From Hanleya hanleyi (Eukaryota > Mollusca > Polyplacophora > Lepidopleurida > Hanleyidae): a stretch of DNA of 64,000 nucleotides. The DNA lies in NCBI GenBank assembly GCA_036873755.1, contig JAVTVY010037093.1:1-64000 (forward strand). The letters run 5' to 3'. Below, in pieces: positions 1-11,057 of this stretch; the stretch's first letter is position 1, and each line of letters opens with the position of its first letter. The translations under genes were made by a program, and so were the position numbers. A model generated the notes under the pieces. It was not told where the DNA came from and ran no database searches. It saw only the letters and a list, made by a program, of their open reading frames with translations.

Positions 1-60
1 TGTGAGATATAATATTCCATGATATAATATCTGAGTATACTGAGATTGGCTCCACAGCTG

Positions 61-225
61 AGTTTATCATACCTGATGTAAATTCGTAATGTTTTCATCG
101 GTTGAGAGTCATTCTACACAACCGTGATGTTCATTGATGACGTAGTCATATCTTGCCTTATCGTTGAATAAATGTCATGTACCACGGCAGAGCGTTGAAC
201 ATTACTGTTATTCAACGCACATGTT
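61..225 (+). repeat. Dispersed repeat, copy A, left segment
   Basis: This stretch aligns with 36893-37065: the shared blocks include GTAATGTTTTC, GTCATATCTTGCC and a long run around GTACCACGGCAGAGCGTTGA. In the other copy it is followed almost directly by the segment that here lies at about 1785. Copy A therefore carries about 1.55 kb of extra DNA (226-1784), or copy B has lost it. No coding content is recognised in this piece. Confidence 0.7.
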
Positions 226-1784
226 CCGCGCTGAACGAAGAGTTGCTTCGCTGAACGAAGAGTTGCTTCCCATATATATATAGCGCGCCAGCATACTCTC
301 CAAAACGAAGATTAATGTGTTTTTTCGTCAGACCGTCGGTGATAGAAATTAGTAAATGTGATTTGGTAATTGACTGAAATAAATATGGCATCTTTTGAAA
401 AGGTACGCAAGATCACGGAGAACGTTACTCTTCAAATCACGTGACAAACAAACAAAGGTGGAACAGTCGATCCGCCAATATAAACCTTCCCTACCCAATT
501 ATAACCTCATGTTTCTTCAGCAAAATAACTCGAAAAACTATTATTCAATAAATTGTACTGGTTCCGCTGCTAACACACGGCACTTTTCAAATCAACAACT
601 GTCGCGCAGTGTTGTTCACCGTCGTGACATCCTCATTCACGTGATTCTATGACATTCGGTATAATAAAATAAGTACCGGTATTGCATGTTGTAGCGTGGG
701 ACATGACGATTTGTCAGCTGCGCGCTCGTTGTACATCACCTTTTCTTGAGCTGACAAATCGCCATGTCCAACGCTATTACATGCAATATTTGTATATTGT
801 TCATCATGGTTCAAAGTATAACTGTGCCTTTCGCGCTTTTAACACAAAATGCACAATGGTTCTGCTTGCATGACGTCCGGACTAAATCGGAAGCCATTAT
901 AGTAGGCAATAACAGGCAATTGTATGGCCAAATGGCCCACTTGAGCCAAAGGCGAATAGCCCACTTAGGCTAGTATATCCCACGTGGGCTATTGTATACC
1001 TCTTGGGCTATATGGTCAACTTGATCTATTGTTCATCACATGTTGAACCGCTTGCAGTTACACAAGTTTACTGACACTTTCGAACCAGCGCATACGTATA
1101 CAAATACCTTGTACATCGGAGTGAATAGGATACAAGCATGACAAATGTGTTAAGAAATTGCACTATCATTTAGTTAAACTCGGAACAACGCATGTCAGCT
1201 GAACAACTTCCGTCTTGGCTTCAAACCCTGCCCGTAATTGATATATCGTTAACTCTCAGCGCCGAGATTACTCAGCTTATATAAACCTTCCCCTACCCAA
1301 TTATAACATCATGTTTCTTCAGAAAAATAACTCGAAAAACTATTATTCAATAAATAAACGCATCCTCGCTAAACCCAGGGGTATCTCTATCCTGGATATC
1401 TGGGACACTTTTGGGCACTGTATCGTGTTCAACGAATACACAGCTGTAAAGCAACATCCTGCATATATTGACCAATCAGATGCCATGGCGACCGTGACAA
1501 GAGATTCTAAAACACCATGATAGCTTGTGGGATACCCTGTGGCAGATAAACACACACATTTTTAACAACCACGAACATTAATAACTATAAAGGAAAGGTA
1601 GTTTAAACAAGAAAAAATATACCCATTCATCTATCATCAAATATCCAACAACCAGGCAATTGTAGGGAATGTCTATAAAATTTTACTGATCTAGTCTTAA
1701 TATTTTATTGGTATGTATGCTTGGTTTAAATATTTTACATTCGGTATCAGCGAATAGTTTAACACAGAACGTAAAACCCTAACG
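226..1784. other. Extra segment within dispersed repeat copy A
   Basis: No gene is supported. It holds a 20-bp tandem duplication (231-250, 251-270), then a TATATATATA run at 274-283. A direct repeat of about 75 bp lies at 479-553 and 1280-1354 (shared core CCTACCCAATTATAAC). A palindrome is at 681-787. An ATG at 385 is followed after six codons by a donor-like AG/GTACGC, which could be a tiny first exon but cannot be shown to be used. Confidence 0.4.
681..787. mobile_element. Palindromic MITE-like hairpin, copy 1
   Basis: The two halves are reverse complements with few mismatches: ATTGCATGTTGTAGCG at the left end and CGCTATTACATGCAAT at the right end, with GACGATTTGTCAGCT facing AGCTGACAAATCGCC inside. 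A related palindrome lies at 37761-37904. Both are preceded by CATTCGGTATAATAAAA, so this is a dispersed family and not a chance hairpin. No coding capacity. Confidence 0.65.
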
Positions 1785-2165
1785 TATTTTGCCATCAGCG
1801 CAGTTTTTCTCATTTGCGTACACTTCGCCATCCATAAGATGGCTTGCGAATCGTGTGTCTCCATTATCGCGGAGCGATATCCAGTGCTTTACCGGATTCT
1901 GTTCGGCCTTCATCCGGCGGAGAACAGACCCGAGAAATCTGATAAATTACAGGTTTTCATACGACTTCTGAAACAGATATTGCCTGGGCTTACAGAATAT
2001 ATAGGTATGTATAACTTTCGTATCATCCAAGAGGTGTGGTGGATCTGAAATTTTGAACAAGTATTTCATCACATGACTCGAAAATGGCGAGTTACGTTGG
2101 GGTTACGTCGGTAGACTTTAGCTGATTGGCTGACGAAGTCACGCGGTATTGATTGATGGAAATTC
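1785..2165 (+). repeat. Dispersed repeat, copy A, segment left of the 10.7-kb insertion
   Basis: Nearly identical to about 37097-37450. It continues on the far side of the inserted element at 12913-13006, which matches 37451-37546. The last six bases (2160-2165, AAATTC) are the left copy of the target duplication of the 10.7-kb element. The segment includes the exon-like reading frame at 1839-2004. Confidence 0.85.
1839..2004 (+). CDS. Exon-like ORF of unknown function in a dispersed repeat, copy A
   Basis: The reading frame begins at an ATG in good context (AAGATGG) and runs about 55 codons to a strong donor (AG/GTATGT at 2005-2010), which it would leave in phase 1. The product begins MACESCVSII and is otherwise unremarkable: no domain, no membrane segment. 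The second copy at 37124-37289 keeps the ATG, frame and donor but differs by several amino-acid changes and no stops. It may be the first exon of a repeat-encoded protein or of a multicopy host gene, and I do not recognise it. The 10.7-kb element is inserted about 160 bp downstream, inside what would be the intron. Low confidence that it is expressed. Confidence 0.3.
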
Positions 2166-2212
2166 TATGATGGCCGATAGGGTCCATCGCTGCGTGCGTT
2201 TATTTTGTGGCA

Positions 2213-2867
2213 TGCGAAGGGGCGAAGGGGCGAAGGGGCGAAGGGGCTATGCGAAGGGGCGAAGGGGCTATGCGAAGGGGCGAAGGCGCGATGCGATGCA
2301 AAAATAGCGATGCGAAGCGGCTATGCGAAGGGGCGAAGGGGCTATGCGAAGGGGCGAAGGCGCGATGCGAAGGGGCGAAGGCGCGATGCGAAGGGGCGAA
2401 GGCGCGATGCGAAGGGGCGAAGGCGCGATGCGATGCAAAAATAGCGGCTATGCGAAGGGGCGAAGGGGCTATGCGAAGGGGCGAAGGGGCTATGCGAAGG
2501 GACGAAGGGGCTATGCGAAGGGGCGAAGGGGCTATGCGAAGGGGCGAAGGGGCGATGGAGCGATGGAGCGATGGAGCGAAGGGGCGATGGAGCGATGGAG
2601 CGAAGGCGCGATGGAGCGAAGGGGCGATGGAGCGAAGGGGCGATGTAATACGTCACTAGACTTGGATTTGCGCATGTCTGAATGCGAAACCGGAAGGCGA
2701 AGGGGCGAAGGCGCGATGGAGCGAAGGCGCGAAGGGGCGATGGAGCGATGGAGCGAAGGGGCGATGGAGCGAAGGGGCGATGGGGCGAAGGGGCGATGGA
2801 GCGAAGGGGCGATGGAGCGAAGGGGCGATGGAGCGAAGGGGCGAAGGGGCGATGGAGCGAAGGGGCG
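2213..2867 (+). repeat. GCGAAGGGG/GCGATGGAG satellite, left arm
   Basis: Nine-base units (GCGAAGGGG, GCGATGGAG, GCGAAGGCG, GCTATGCGA variants) fill 2213-2644 and 2693-2867. A unique spacer (about 2645-2692) is itself repeated after the second block: both spacers contain GGATTTGCGCATGT. Long open frames across it (for example a 194-codon one) are translations of a stop-free 9-mer and should not be called genes. Confidence 0.9.
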
Positions 2868-2939
2868 ATGTGACGTCACTGACCTGGATTTGCGCATGTT
2901 TGAATGACAACGAGGGTTATTTGGTCCGTGTAACACTTG

Positions 2940-3080
2940 ACAATTCAGCTTTTCATCTTGCAAAATTGAAAGTAGAAAGATGGAAAGCTCTACATCGCTC
3001 TCCGTGTTCGAGCTTTCCATCTCGCAAAATTGAAAGTAGAAAGATGGATAGCTCAACATCGCTCCCGTATTCCAGCTTTC
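2940..3080 (+). repeat. Two-copy ~62-bp tandem repeat (mirrored at ~12030-12150)
   Basis: The unit containing GCAAAATTGAAAGTAGAAAG occurs twice in a row, ending with ACATCGCTC. The same pair is present in reverse complement in the right arm. Confidence 0.7.
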
Positions 3081-3619
3081 CAAAATGAGTTTATGTCATA
3101 TAGAAATACGAGAGCGATACTTTATTAAAATTGATCTGGTTTCTCCAAACTTACAACATTTGCATTTACGACAAATGTATGCGTGCACCTTGCACAGTTC
3201 AATTTTCGTGTGTTTTTTTTGGTTTCGCAAAATCAAAAATTGAAATTTGATCGTCAATGAGATTACAAAAACAAAAAACGAAAATTGAAATTTGTCAGTC
3301 AATTTTCAATTTTCGTTTATGTTTGTTTGATTGTTTGTTTGTTCGTTTATTCACCAGATAAAACATATGTACAGTAAAGTTGAAATTTATACACATACAT
3401 CATGGAAATCTGTCGGGATGAAAACCCCAAAGGGCTTGTAATGTCCCAAGTAATATAAAAATGAATATTTAAAGACAGATTTATACTGGATTTAGATAAA
3501 CAAAACTGGGTGAAGATTAAGTATAAATTCGGTGAATAAACAGAAATCATAAATGAACGATGTGCATTTGTTTGCCATCATATTCCTGAGTCGGTGAGAG
3601 CCTTATACATTAAGTAAAT

Positions 3620-4075
3620 ATTCTTTCAGTTTTGATTTGAATAGTGATATGGATTGACATGACTTTATGGCTGACGGCATCTTGTTCCATTCTTTTGGAG
3701 CAATTCTTTTGGAGCAATGATTTTAGGAGTATGTAAAGAAAGATTTGTCCGATAGAAAGGTCGATATAAATTATACAAATGACCACGCGTAGGGTAGGCG
3801 TGTACCTGGAACTGTCTCGTAAAATAATTTTGAAATCGAACTGGAAACAAACTCGAATTTAGAAGAAATTTATGGGCAAACTGGAGAGTGATCATGAGGT
3901 AAAGGTTCAGTTCTGACAATCTCAGGATCTTGTAGGAGGCAAACAAAGGCGCAGTGTGCTCAAGTCTAGAGCTCAGTGAAATAATTCTGACGACTCTCTT
4001 CTGCAGTCAAACAAGTGTATGAAGATGACTCGGATAAGTATTAGACCATACCACATTGCAATAGGATATATACGG
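3620..4075 (-). pseudogene. Non-LTR retrotransposon (LINE) RT C-terminal fragment, left arm
   Basis: Read on the minus strand, the translation shows features typical of the C-terminal end of LINE reverse transcriptases: LQKRVVRIISL, then HTAPLFASYKILRL, then NYFTRQFQVHAYPTRGHLYN and TPKIIAPKE. The frame is broken near the end, where AATTCTTTTGGAGC is duplicated (about 3695-3718) and shifts the reading. The RT catalytic part is absent. It is a passenger inside the palindromic element, mirrored at 11058-11496. Which LINE clade cannot be decided from this tail. Confidence 0.75.
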
Positions 4076-4762
4076 ATAAATCAAAGAATAATAAAGAATT
4101 TTGCTTCACGCAAAAATGAAAATCAAATATTGAAAATTGCCTCGATTTGTCCGTTTTTCGTTTTTTGATTTTAACTTCGACTTATCCATGCTAAGTTCGC
4201 ACGTGGAAGGGTTATGATGTAACTTCCGTTACGACGAGTAGAATAGAAAACGCAAATCGTGTCGTATAAGAGGTGTGGAGCGTGAGAGGCATGTGACCCA
4301 CCAGGCCATCCTCGGGAGACAGTGTATCGATCGATTTGTTAGGGTATCTATACACTGCCTTGGTTAGTTGCCCACAGTAGTTCTGGATAAAAATAGATCA
4401 AGGAGAGTAGTATACAGACGGCATATTGACTCTCATTGACCTGGCGTAAGAATCTGGCGTAGAGGTCAAATGCATTATAGTACCGGCAAAAACCGGCAAA
4501 GGTGTGCGCCGTCTCAAAAAGGACGCCGTCTCATGTGGAGGTCATGTGGAGGTCACGTGATGGTCAAGTGCATGAGGCGTGTATTCCTCTGCAGTTATGT
4601 GGTCTGGCGGTGATGCGGTCTGCCTCCGCGGACAGAAAGTAGTCCCAAACACGTGGGTTTTCGTGAGAATGTTCGGCAATCTTCAGGGCCGGGAGGGGCC
4701 CGTAGTAGACTGATTGGATCGAGTGAGGTGTCAAAGTGAAGCGCTCCTCCAGGACCATCCAG

Positions 4763-5172
4763 TCATGGGTGCATGTAAAATTAGGATTTGTCCCGAAAAT
4801 ATAAAAAGCGGAACACGAACTTTATTCCTACACTAGGGGAAACCCCTATCAACCCTATCCCAAAGGGCTAATATCGGTCCCTGGCTTATCGGGGCCTGCT
4901 GAGAGAGTGGGGGAGTGGGTGTATGTAAAATGAGGATTTGTCCCGAAAATATAAAGGCGGAATACGGACTTTACCGCTACAATAGGGGAAAACCGCTATC
5001 AGCACTATCCTCAAGGGCGAATATAGGTCCCCCGGGCTTATCGGGGCCTGCTGAGAGAGGTAGGGTGGGTGAGTGGGTGCATGTAAATTGAGGATTTGTC
5101 CCGAAATTTAAAAAGCCGAACACGGATTTACCCCTACAATAGGAGAAATCTCCTATCAACCCTATCCCAAGG
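4763..5172 (-). repeat. ~150-bp tandem repeat, ~3 copies, left arm
   Basis: Each unit runs through GGATTTGTCCCGAAA, CTACAATAGGGGAAA, CTATCCCAAAGGGC and TATCGGGGCCTGCTGAGAGA. Three copies are present, the last partial. The matching array in the right arm is longer. Confidence 0.85.
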
Positions 5173-5395
5173 TATAGTCACAGGATATTCATTCACATTG
5201 ACCTTTGACCTCTTGGGGTCAATGGGCGTCAATATACTCTTTAAGTACACAAAAGTCAATGAGTGCAAGCGTACTACTCGGTATCTGGGGTTAGGATGCG
5301 TAGGTGTATGGCGTCACTTCCGGTAGGCGTGAATCGGGCGTGACCCTGGGGAACATGTTTAGACCTGTCTGACCTACATCCGGGTACTTTCCTGT

Positions 5396-5552
5396 GAGTG
5401 AGTGAGTGAGTGAGTGAGTGAATGAGTGTGAGTGAGTGAGTGAGTGAGTGAGTGAGTGAGTGAGGCGTGCCCAACGCCCGTCTTAACGCATGGGCGCACT
5501 AACGATGGTGAGTGAGGGAGTGAGTGAGTGAGTGAATGAGTGAGTGGGATCC
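5396..5552 (+). repeat. (TGAG)n microsatellite, left arm (mirrored at ~8720-8830)
   Basis: A GTGAGTGAGTGAG run at 5396-5465 and a second block at 5506-5552 flank the unique stretch with CGTGCCCAACGCCCG. In the right arm the same blocks are CTCACTCA runs and are shorter. Confidence 0.9.
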
Positions 5553-5759
5553 GGCTGGACTAATGTATTGTCCGTTTTCATGATTTTGCGCATGCGCAGT
5601 CTGGTTGTAGTATAGAAAGCAGGCATTTTGTGGATTCGTGGAGGTTTGTTGAGTGATTGAGGGACCATACCTGGTCAAATGGACCGTGTGGGGTATCAGT
5701 TTTACATCCAGGTCCTCATCTTACATTTAGGAGTAGTATAGAACGCCACAATTTTGGGG

Positions 5760-5890
5760 CCACGAGCTCCGAGCTTCGAGCTCCCGCCTACCTCATCCCC
5801 GAGCTCCGAGCTCCCGACTACTCCATCTCCGAGCTCCGAGCTCCCGTCGTTACGCCTTAACACCTGTCGTTACGCCTTAACGCCCTAGCA
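5760..5890 (+). repeat. GAGCTCCGAGCTC repeat followed by CGTTACGCCTTAACGCC repeats (mirrored at 8385-8510)
   Basis: Short GAGCTCCGAGCTCCC units are followed by copies of a CGTTACGCCTTAACGCC motif. The second motif recurs at the centre of the palindrome (6786-7340). Confidence 0.7.
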
Positions 5891-6209
5891 TAACGCCGTG
5901 ACGCCATGATATACACAGATGAAAGAAAAACAACAACAACAAGGATGAGAGATGAGTGAACAACAACAACAACATGGTTTTTTTCATATGGTTTATTCTC
6001 ACCTCCAGAATATCATACCCACGCAGGGGGAGCCGCGTTGGGTATGTTTACAATTCAAGAAGACTCTTGTCCAATCAGAGGCCGCCATTTGGCGCTGTAT
6101 CAGTCATATTCGTTCTTGCCCGTTACTGCGTTAGATGTATTCTCGGCTGCTCTTGTCCAATCTGAAGTCGCCGTTTCAGAAACTTTCACCTTTGCTCGGT
6201 GTGACCTAA

Positions 6210-6723
6210 TCGTCGTCGGACAGGGCTGGATATTGTTCGGGCAGCATGTCCTGAAAGAGTTGTTTGCGCATCCTGATCGCATTTTCCAGGGCCTCAGTGG
6301 GTGGCAGCCCCATATCCTGTTCCAAGTGACCCTTGATCTTCATGATGGACCTGTGCGTGGGTCGCCTTTCATTTCAAGCGATAGTAAGGTATACTGTTCA
6401 TAGATCGCCATGGCTATTTTCCTGATGTAGGGGCGCATTTGGGTGTACGCCTGTTGTAAGTTATCCTGTCCGGCGTTCTCGATCGCTGCAGCATGAGTAT
6501 TGATAGCTGCTGTCACAATACGATCCCAGAAGGTAGGTTCTGCCTCACTTTCCTGGGATGTAGGCTAATTATCTGAGGTCAAGCTCTCCGTATCAGTGGA
6601 TAGACTCTCATCAATCTCTGTATCGGCTTCTTGTGCCTCGGAGTCTTCAATCCCATGTATATTTTTCTCGTGTCGCATCATATCGTAACGTCTGGTGAAC
6701 GTGCGTTGGCAAGTATAAGCCAT
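6210..6723 (-). pseudogene. Small C2H2 zinc-finger protein, left-arm copy (broken)
   Basis: On the minus strand an ATG at 6723-6721 lies about 45 bp after a TATA box. The product begins MAYTC and continues into TFTRRYDMMRHEKNIHG, a C2H2 finger in which both His are kept. A 9-base in-frame deletion removed the second Cys. An acidic Ser/Thr/Glu stretch (ESLSTDTESLTSD) follows, then a stop at 6565. Beyond it the frame resumes in degraded form (IRKIAMAIYEQYTLL) until a one-base deletion near 6353 shifts it. The C-terminal part has a basic/acidic helical look. The lesions differ from those in the right arm. A nuclear DNA-binding role is only inferred from the finger. Confidence 0.65.
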
Positions 6724-6768
6724 ATTGACGGTTGAACGTCCACCGTGCGTGTTTTGGCAATACACTTG

Positions 6769-6776
6769 TTTTTATA
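6769..6776 (-). promoter_or_regulatory. TATA box of the left-arm zinc-finger gene
   Basis: On the minus strand this reads TATAAAAA and lies 46 bp before the ATG at 6723. With 7441-7448 it makes a pair of divergent promoters facing away from the palindrome centre. Confidence 0.55.
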
Positions 6777-7440
6777 GACAGTAACGTCCGTCAACGCTTA
6801 GCTTAACGCTTCAACACCCTGGTGAACTAACTCAGAAGCCCTGATTTTCACCAATACATCGAAATGCAGTGACGCCCGTCAACGCCCGTCGCTACGCCTT
6901 AACGCCCGTCTCAACGCCCGTCAACATCCGTCGTTACGCCTTAACGCCCGTCACAATCACTTAACGCCCTATCTTTACGCCTCAACGCCCGTCCCAGTGC
7001 CTTAACGAGCGATAAAGGGGTTTTGGAAGACGATTAACCTTTGAACAGGTTCAACGGTCACTTTCGGTCACGTGGTCAAACGTCACTTCCGGTCACGTGA
7101 CCGAAAGTGCAGTCAGAGTTCAAAGGTTAATTGTCCTCCAAAACCCATTTATCGCTCGTTATGGCGCTGAGACGGGCGTTAAGACGTAAAGATAGGGCGT
7201 TAAGGCGTAAAGATAGGGCGTTAAGGCGTAAAGATAGGGCGTTAAGGCATTGAGACGGGCGTTAAGGTGTAACGACGGGTGTTGACGGGCGTTGAGATGG
7301 GCGTTAAGGCGTAACGACGGGCGTTGACGGGCGTCACTGCATTTCGATGTATTGGTGGCAATTCCATGAAAATCAGGACTTCTGAGCTAGTTCACCAGGG
7401 CGTTGAAGCGTTAAGCTAAGCGTTGACGGGCGTTACTGTG
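6777..7440. repeat. Palindrome centre with ACGCCCGT-type repeats
   Basis: Between the two divergent TATA boxes lie many copies of CGTTAAGGCGTAACGACGGGCG-like motifs (read from the right side) and their complement on the left. At the very centre GGTCACGTG and CACGTGACC flank a 19-nt loop (7075-7093). CACGTG E-box-like cores occur on both sides. Repeat number differs between sides. Confidence 0.75.
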
Positions 7441-7448
7441 TATAAAAG
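7441..7448 (+). promoter_or_regulatory. TATA box of the right-arm zinc-finger gene
   Basis: TATAAAAG lies 46 bp before the ATG at 7494, which allows a short leader. The mirrored box is kept in the left arm, although the rest of the gene has decayed in both. Confidence 0.6.
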
Positions 7449-7493
7449 CAAGTGTATTGCCAAAACACGCACAGTGGACGTTCAACCGTCAAT

Positions 7494-8072
7494 ATGGCTT
7501 ATACTTGCTCTGAGTGCGAACGCACGTTCACCAGACGTTACGATATGGTGCGATACGAGAAAAATATACATGGGGTTGAAGACACCGAGGCACAAGAAGC
7601 CGATACAGAGAGTGATGAGAGTCTATCTACTGATACGGAGAGCTTGACCTCAGATAGTCTGCCTACATCCCAGGAAAGTGAGATTGCTGAGAGTCTATAT
7701 ACTGATACGGAGAGCTTGACCTCAGATAGTCAGATTACATATCAGGAAAGTGAGGCAGAACCTACCTTCTGGGATCGTATTGTGACAGCAGCTGTCAATA
7801 CTCATGCTGCAGCGATCGAGGACGCCGGAGAGGATAACTTACTACAGGCGTACACCTAAATGCGCCCCTGCGTCAGGAAAACAGCCATGGCGATCTGTGA
7901 ACGGTATACCTTACTACCGCTTGAAATGAAAGACGATCCCACGCACAGGTCCATCATGAAGACCAAGCGTCACAAGGAAGAGGATATGTGGCTACCACAC
8001 ACTGAGGCCCTGGAAAATGTGATCAGGATGCACAAACAACTCTTTCTGGACATGCTGCCTGACGACGATTAG
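7494..8072 (+). pseudogene. Small C2H2 zinc-finger protein, right-arm copy (split by a stop)
   Basis: The ATG at 7494 follows a TATAAAAG box by 46 bp. Residues 1-30 hold the finger: Cys5 and Cys8 are present, but the first His position is Tyr (MVRYEKNIHG). An acidic region has two tandem copies of ES-L-x-TDTESLTSDS (about residues 35-80), followed by a segment with FWDRIVTAAVNTHAAA. The frame stops at TAA 7857-7859 and continues directly in the same frame to 8072. The left arm has CAA at the equivalent codon, so this is a nonsense mutation and not two genes. The C-terminal segment (EALENVIRMHKQLFLDML) is probably helical. I recall mollusc and cnidarian predicted proteins of similar layout but cannot name the family. 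Confidence 0.7.
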
Positions 8073-9068
8073 GTCTCATCGAGCAAAGGTGAAAGTTTCT
8101 GAAACGGCGACTTCTGATTGGACAACAGTAGCCGAGAATACATATAACGCAGTTACGGGCAAGAACGAATATGACTGATACAGCGCCAAAGGGCGGCCTC
8201 TGATTGGACAAGAGTCTTCTTGAATTGCAAACATACCCAACACAGCTCCCCCGGCGTGGGTATGATGTACTGGAGGGGAGAATAAACCATATGAAAAAAG
8301 CATGTTGTTGTTGTTGTTATTCTCTCATCTCTCATCCTTCTTGTTTTTGTTTTTCTTTCATATGTGTATATCATGACGTCAAGGCGTTATGCTAGGGTGC
8401 TAAGGCGTAACGACAGGCGTTAAGGCGTAACGACGGGAGCTCGGAGCTCGGGGATGAGGCAGGCGGGAACTCGGAGCTCGGAGCTCGGAGCTCGGAGCCC
8501 CAAAATTGTTGCTTTCTATACTACTCCTAAATGTAAGATGAGGACCCGGATGTAAAAGTGATACCCCACACGGTCCATTCGACCAGGTATGATCCCTCAA
8601 TCACTCAACAAACCACCACGAATCCCCAAGATGCCTGCTTTCTATACTACGACCAGACTGCGCATGCGCAAAATGATGAAAACGGACGATACATTAGTCC
8701 AGTCGGATCTCACCTACTCACTCACTAACCATCGTTAGTGCGTCCATGCGATAAGACGGGCGTTGGGCACGCCTCACTCACTCACTCATTCACTCAATCA
8801 CACTGACACTCACTCACACACTCTCTCACAGGAAAGTACCCCAATGTAGTTCAGACAGGTATAAACATGTTCCCCAGGGTCACGCCCGATTCACGCCTAC
8901 CGGAAGTGACGTCATGCACCTACGCATCCTAACTCCAGATACAGAGTAGTACCTTTGTGCACTTAAAGAGCATATTGACGCTCATTGACCCCAATAGGTC
9001 AAAGCTCAATGTGAATGAATATCCTGTGACTATACTTTGGGATAGGGTTGATAGGAGTTTTCCCCTAT

Positions 9069-9711
9069 GGTGGTCCTCCACAGTTTCGTAGTAATGGCCC
9101 CTAATTTCATAATACGATAGACTGCCCGTGTTCTGCTGCATCATAATTCTTCTTGTCTTCTTAATAGCTTATATCTATAATACCATCCTATTCAGCATTA
9201 TCAACGCTTCAAACGAGCACGAGCAGATCGATGGCTGGCTTCGTCTACACGGTGATCGGGATCATGGAGTAAATTTTGTCCTGCCTCAGTTATGCCCCTT
9301 GGGTGTACCTAAAAATCCGTACTCATTTACGGGAAGAAAATCTGACAAAAAATGGGCAGGTTGACCCCCACATTTTTTTGCCTTTTTAAGTTGAGACCGG
9401 GCATGGTAACGTGAGTAAGAAGTTTAATTGAAATCGCTCTTACAGATTTTTCTGGAAATTGAGCCAAATTTGGCCATTTTTCGACATTTTAAGGGGGTTT
9501 CTAGGAAAAATGAAGAAAGCTTGGAGGGGAATGTTTGAGATTCATTTTTATATATCATAGCAGTGCTACATCTTAAAATAATAGCTTAATCTTGCTCTTT
9601 CAGAAAATATATACATATAAGTGACTTGGGTTGAAGAGTTTACGACAACTGGTGGCCGAAAAACGGACCAATGGTCTAATCCTTGCTCAATGGAAGAATC
9701 CCTGGAGTGCA
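9069..9711. mobile_element. 643-bp insertion in the right arm only
   Basis: Absent from the equivalent site in the left arm (about 5143). It is flanked on both sides by CCCTAT (9063-9068 and 9712-9717), while the left arm has a single copy of this site. The six-base duplication marks it as a transposition event younger than the palindrome. I see no clear terminal inverted repeat. A 78-codon frame inside (9128-9364) has no recognisable similarity. Confidence 0.75.
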
Positions 9712-10395
9712 CCCTATTGTAGGGGTAAAGTCCGTGCTCCGCTTTTTATATTTTCATGACAAATCCTCAATTTACATGCACCCACTCACCCACCCTACCT
9801 CTCTCAGCAGGCCCCGATAAGCCCGGGGGACCGATATTCGCCCTTTGGGATAGGGTTGATAGAGGTTTTTCCCTATTGTAGGGGTAACGTCCGTATTCCG
9901 CCTTTTATATTTTCGGGACAAATCCTCATTTTACATACACCCACTCCCCAACTCTCCCAGCAGGCCCCGATAAGCCAGGGACCGATATTAGCCATTTGAG
10001 TTAGGGTTGATAGGGGTTTTCCCCTAGTGTAGGGGTAAAGTCCGTGTTCCGCTTTTATATCTTTTCTGGAGAAACTTTTACATGCACCCACCCATGCACA
10101 CAGAACCCGATAAGCCCGGGGACCGATATTCGCCCTTTGGGATAGGGCTGATAGGGGTTTTCCTCTATTGTAGGGGTAACGTCCGTATTCCGCCTTTTAT
10201 ATTTTCGGGACAAATCCTCATTTTACATAATCCCACTCCCCAACTCTCTCAGCAGGCCCCGATAAGCCAGGGACCGATATTAGCCATTTGAGTTAGGGTT
10301 GATATTGGTTTTCCCCTAGTGTAGGGGTGAAGTCCGTGTTCCGCTTTTTATATTTTCGGGACAAATCCTAATTTCACATGCACCCACCCATGACT
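9712..10395 (+). repeat. ~150-bp tandem repeat, 4-5 copies, right arm
   Basis: Reverse complement of the 4763-5172 array with additional units. CCCTATTGTAGGGG-type and GCCCCGATAAGCC-type motifs recur about every 150 bp. The extra units explain part of the arm-length difference. Confidence 0.85.
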
Positions 10396-11057
10396 GGATG
10401 GTCCTGGAGGAGCGCTTCACTTTGACACCTCACTCGATCCAATCAGTCCACTACGGGCCCCTCCCGCTCGTGAAGATTGCCGAACATTCCCACGAAAACC
10501 CACGTATTTGGAGGCAGACCGCATCACCGCCAGACTGCATCACTGCGGAGGAATACATGTCCCATGCACTTGACCATCACGTGACCTCCACATGACCTCC
10601 ACATGAGACGGCGCACACCTTTGCCGGTTTTTGCCGGTACTATAATGCACTTGACCTCTGCGCCAGATTCTTACGCCAGGTCAATGAGAGTCAATATGCC
10701 GAGTATACTACTCTCCTTGATCTATTTTTATCCAGAACTACCGTGGGCAACTAACCAAGGCAGTGTATAGATACCCTAACAAATCGATCGATACACTGTC
10801 TCCCGAGGATGGCCTGGTGGGTCACATGCCTCTCACGCTCCACACCTCTTATACGACACGATTTGCGTTTTCTATTCTACTCGTCGTAACGGAAGTTACA
10901 TCATAACCCTTCCACGTGCGAACTTAGCATTGATAAGTCGAAGCTAAAATCAAAAAAACGAAAAATGGACAAGTCGAGGCAATTTTCAATATTTGATTTT
11001 CATTTTTGCGTGAAGCAAAATTCTTTATTATTCTTTGATTTATCCATATATATCTTA

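Larger units (their letters stand above)
2166..7074 (+). repeat. Left arm of the palindromic element
   Basis: Reverse complement of the right arm with scattered point differences and indels. Checkpoints: 4260-4320 pairs with 10801-10860, 5641-5700 with 8560-8620, 6721-6776 with 7441-7496, and 7060-7074 with 7094-7108. It is shorter than the right arm because it lacks the 643-bp insert at 9069-9711 and has fewer 150-bp tandem copies. Confidence 0.9.

Noticed and set aside
2205..2907. Long frames up to 194 codons (RRGEGAMRRGEG type)
   Set aside because: They are translations of a 9-bp satellite that lacks stops in several frames on both strands; no codon bias or start logic.
5396..8830. Possible CRISPR-like or prokaryotic repeat structures
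   Set aside because: Repeats are contiguous microsatellites and minisatellites without unique spacers, in a genome with spliced genes.
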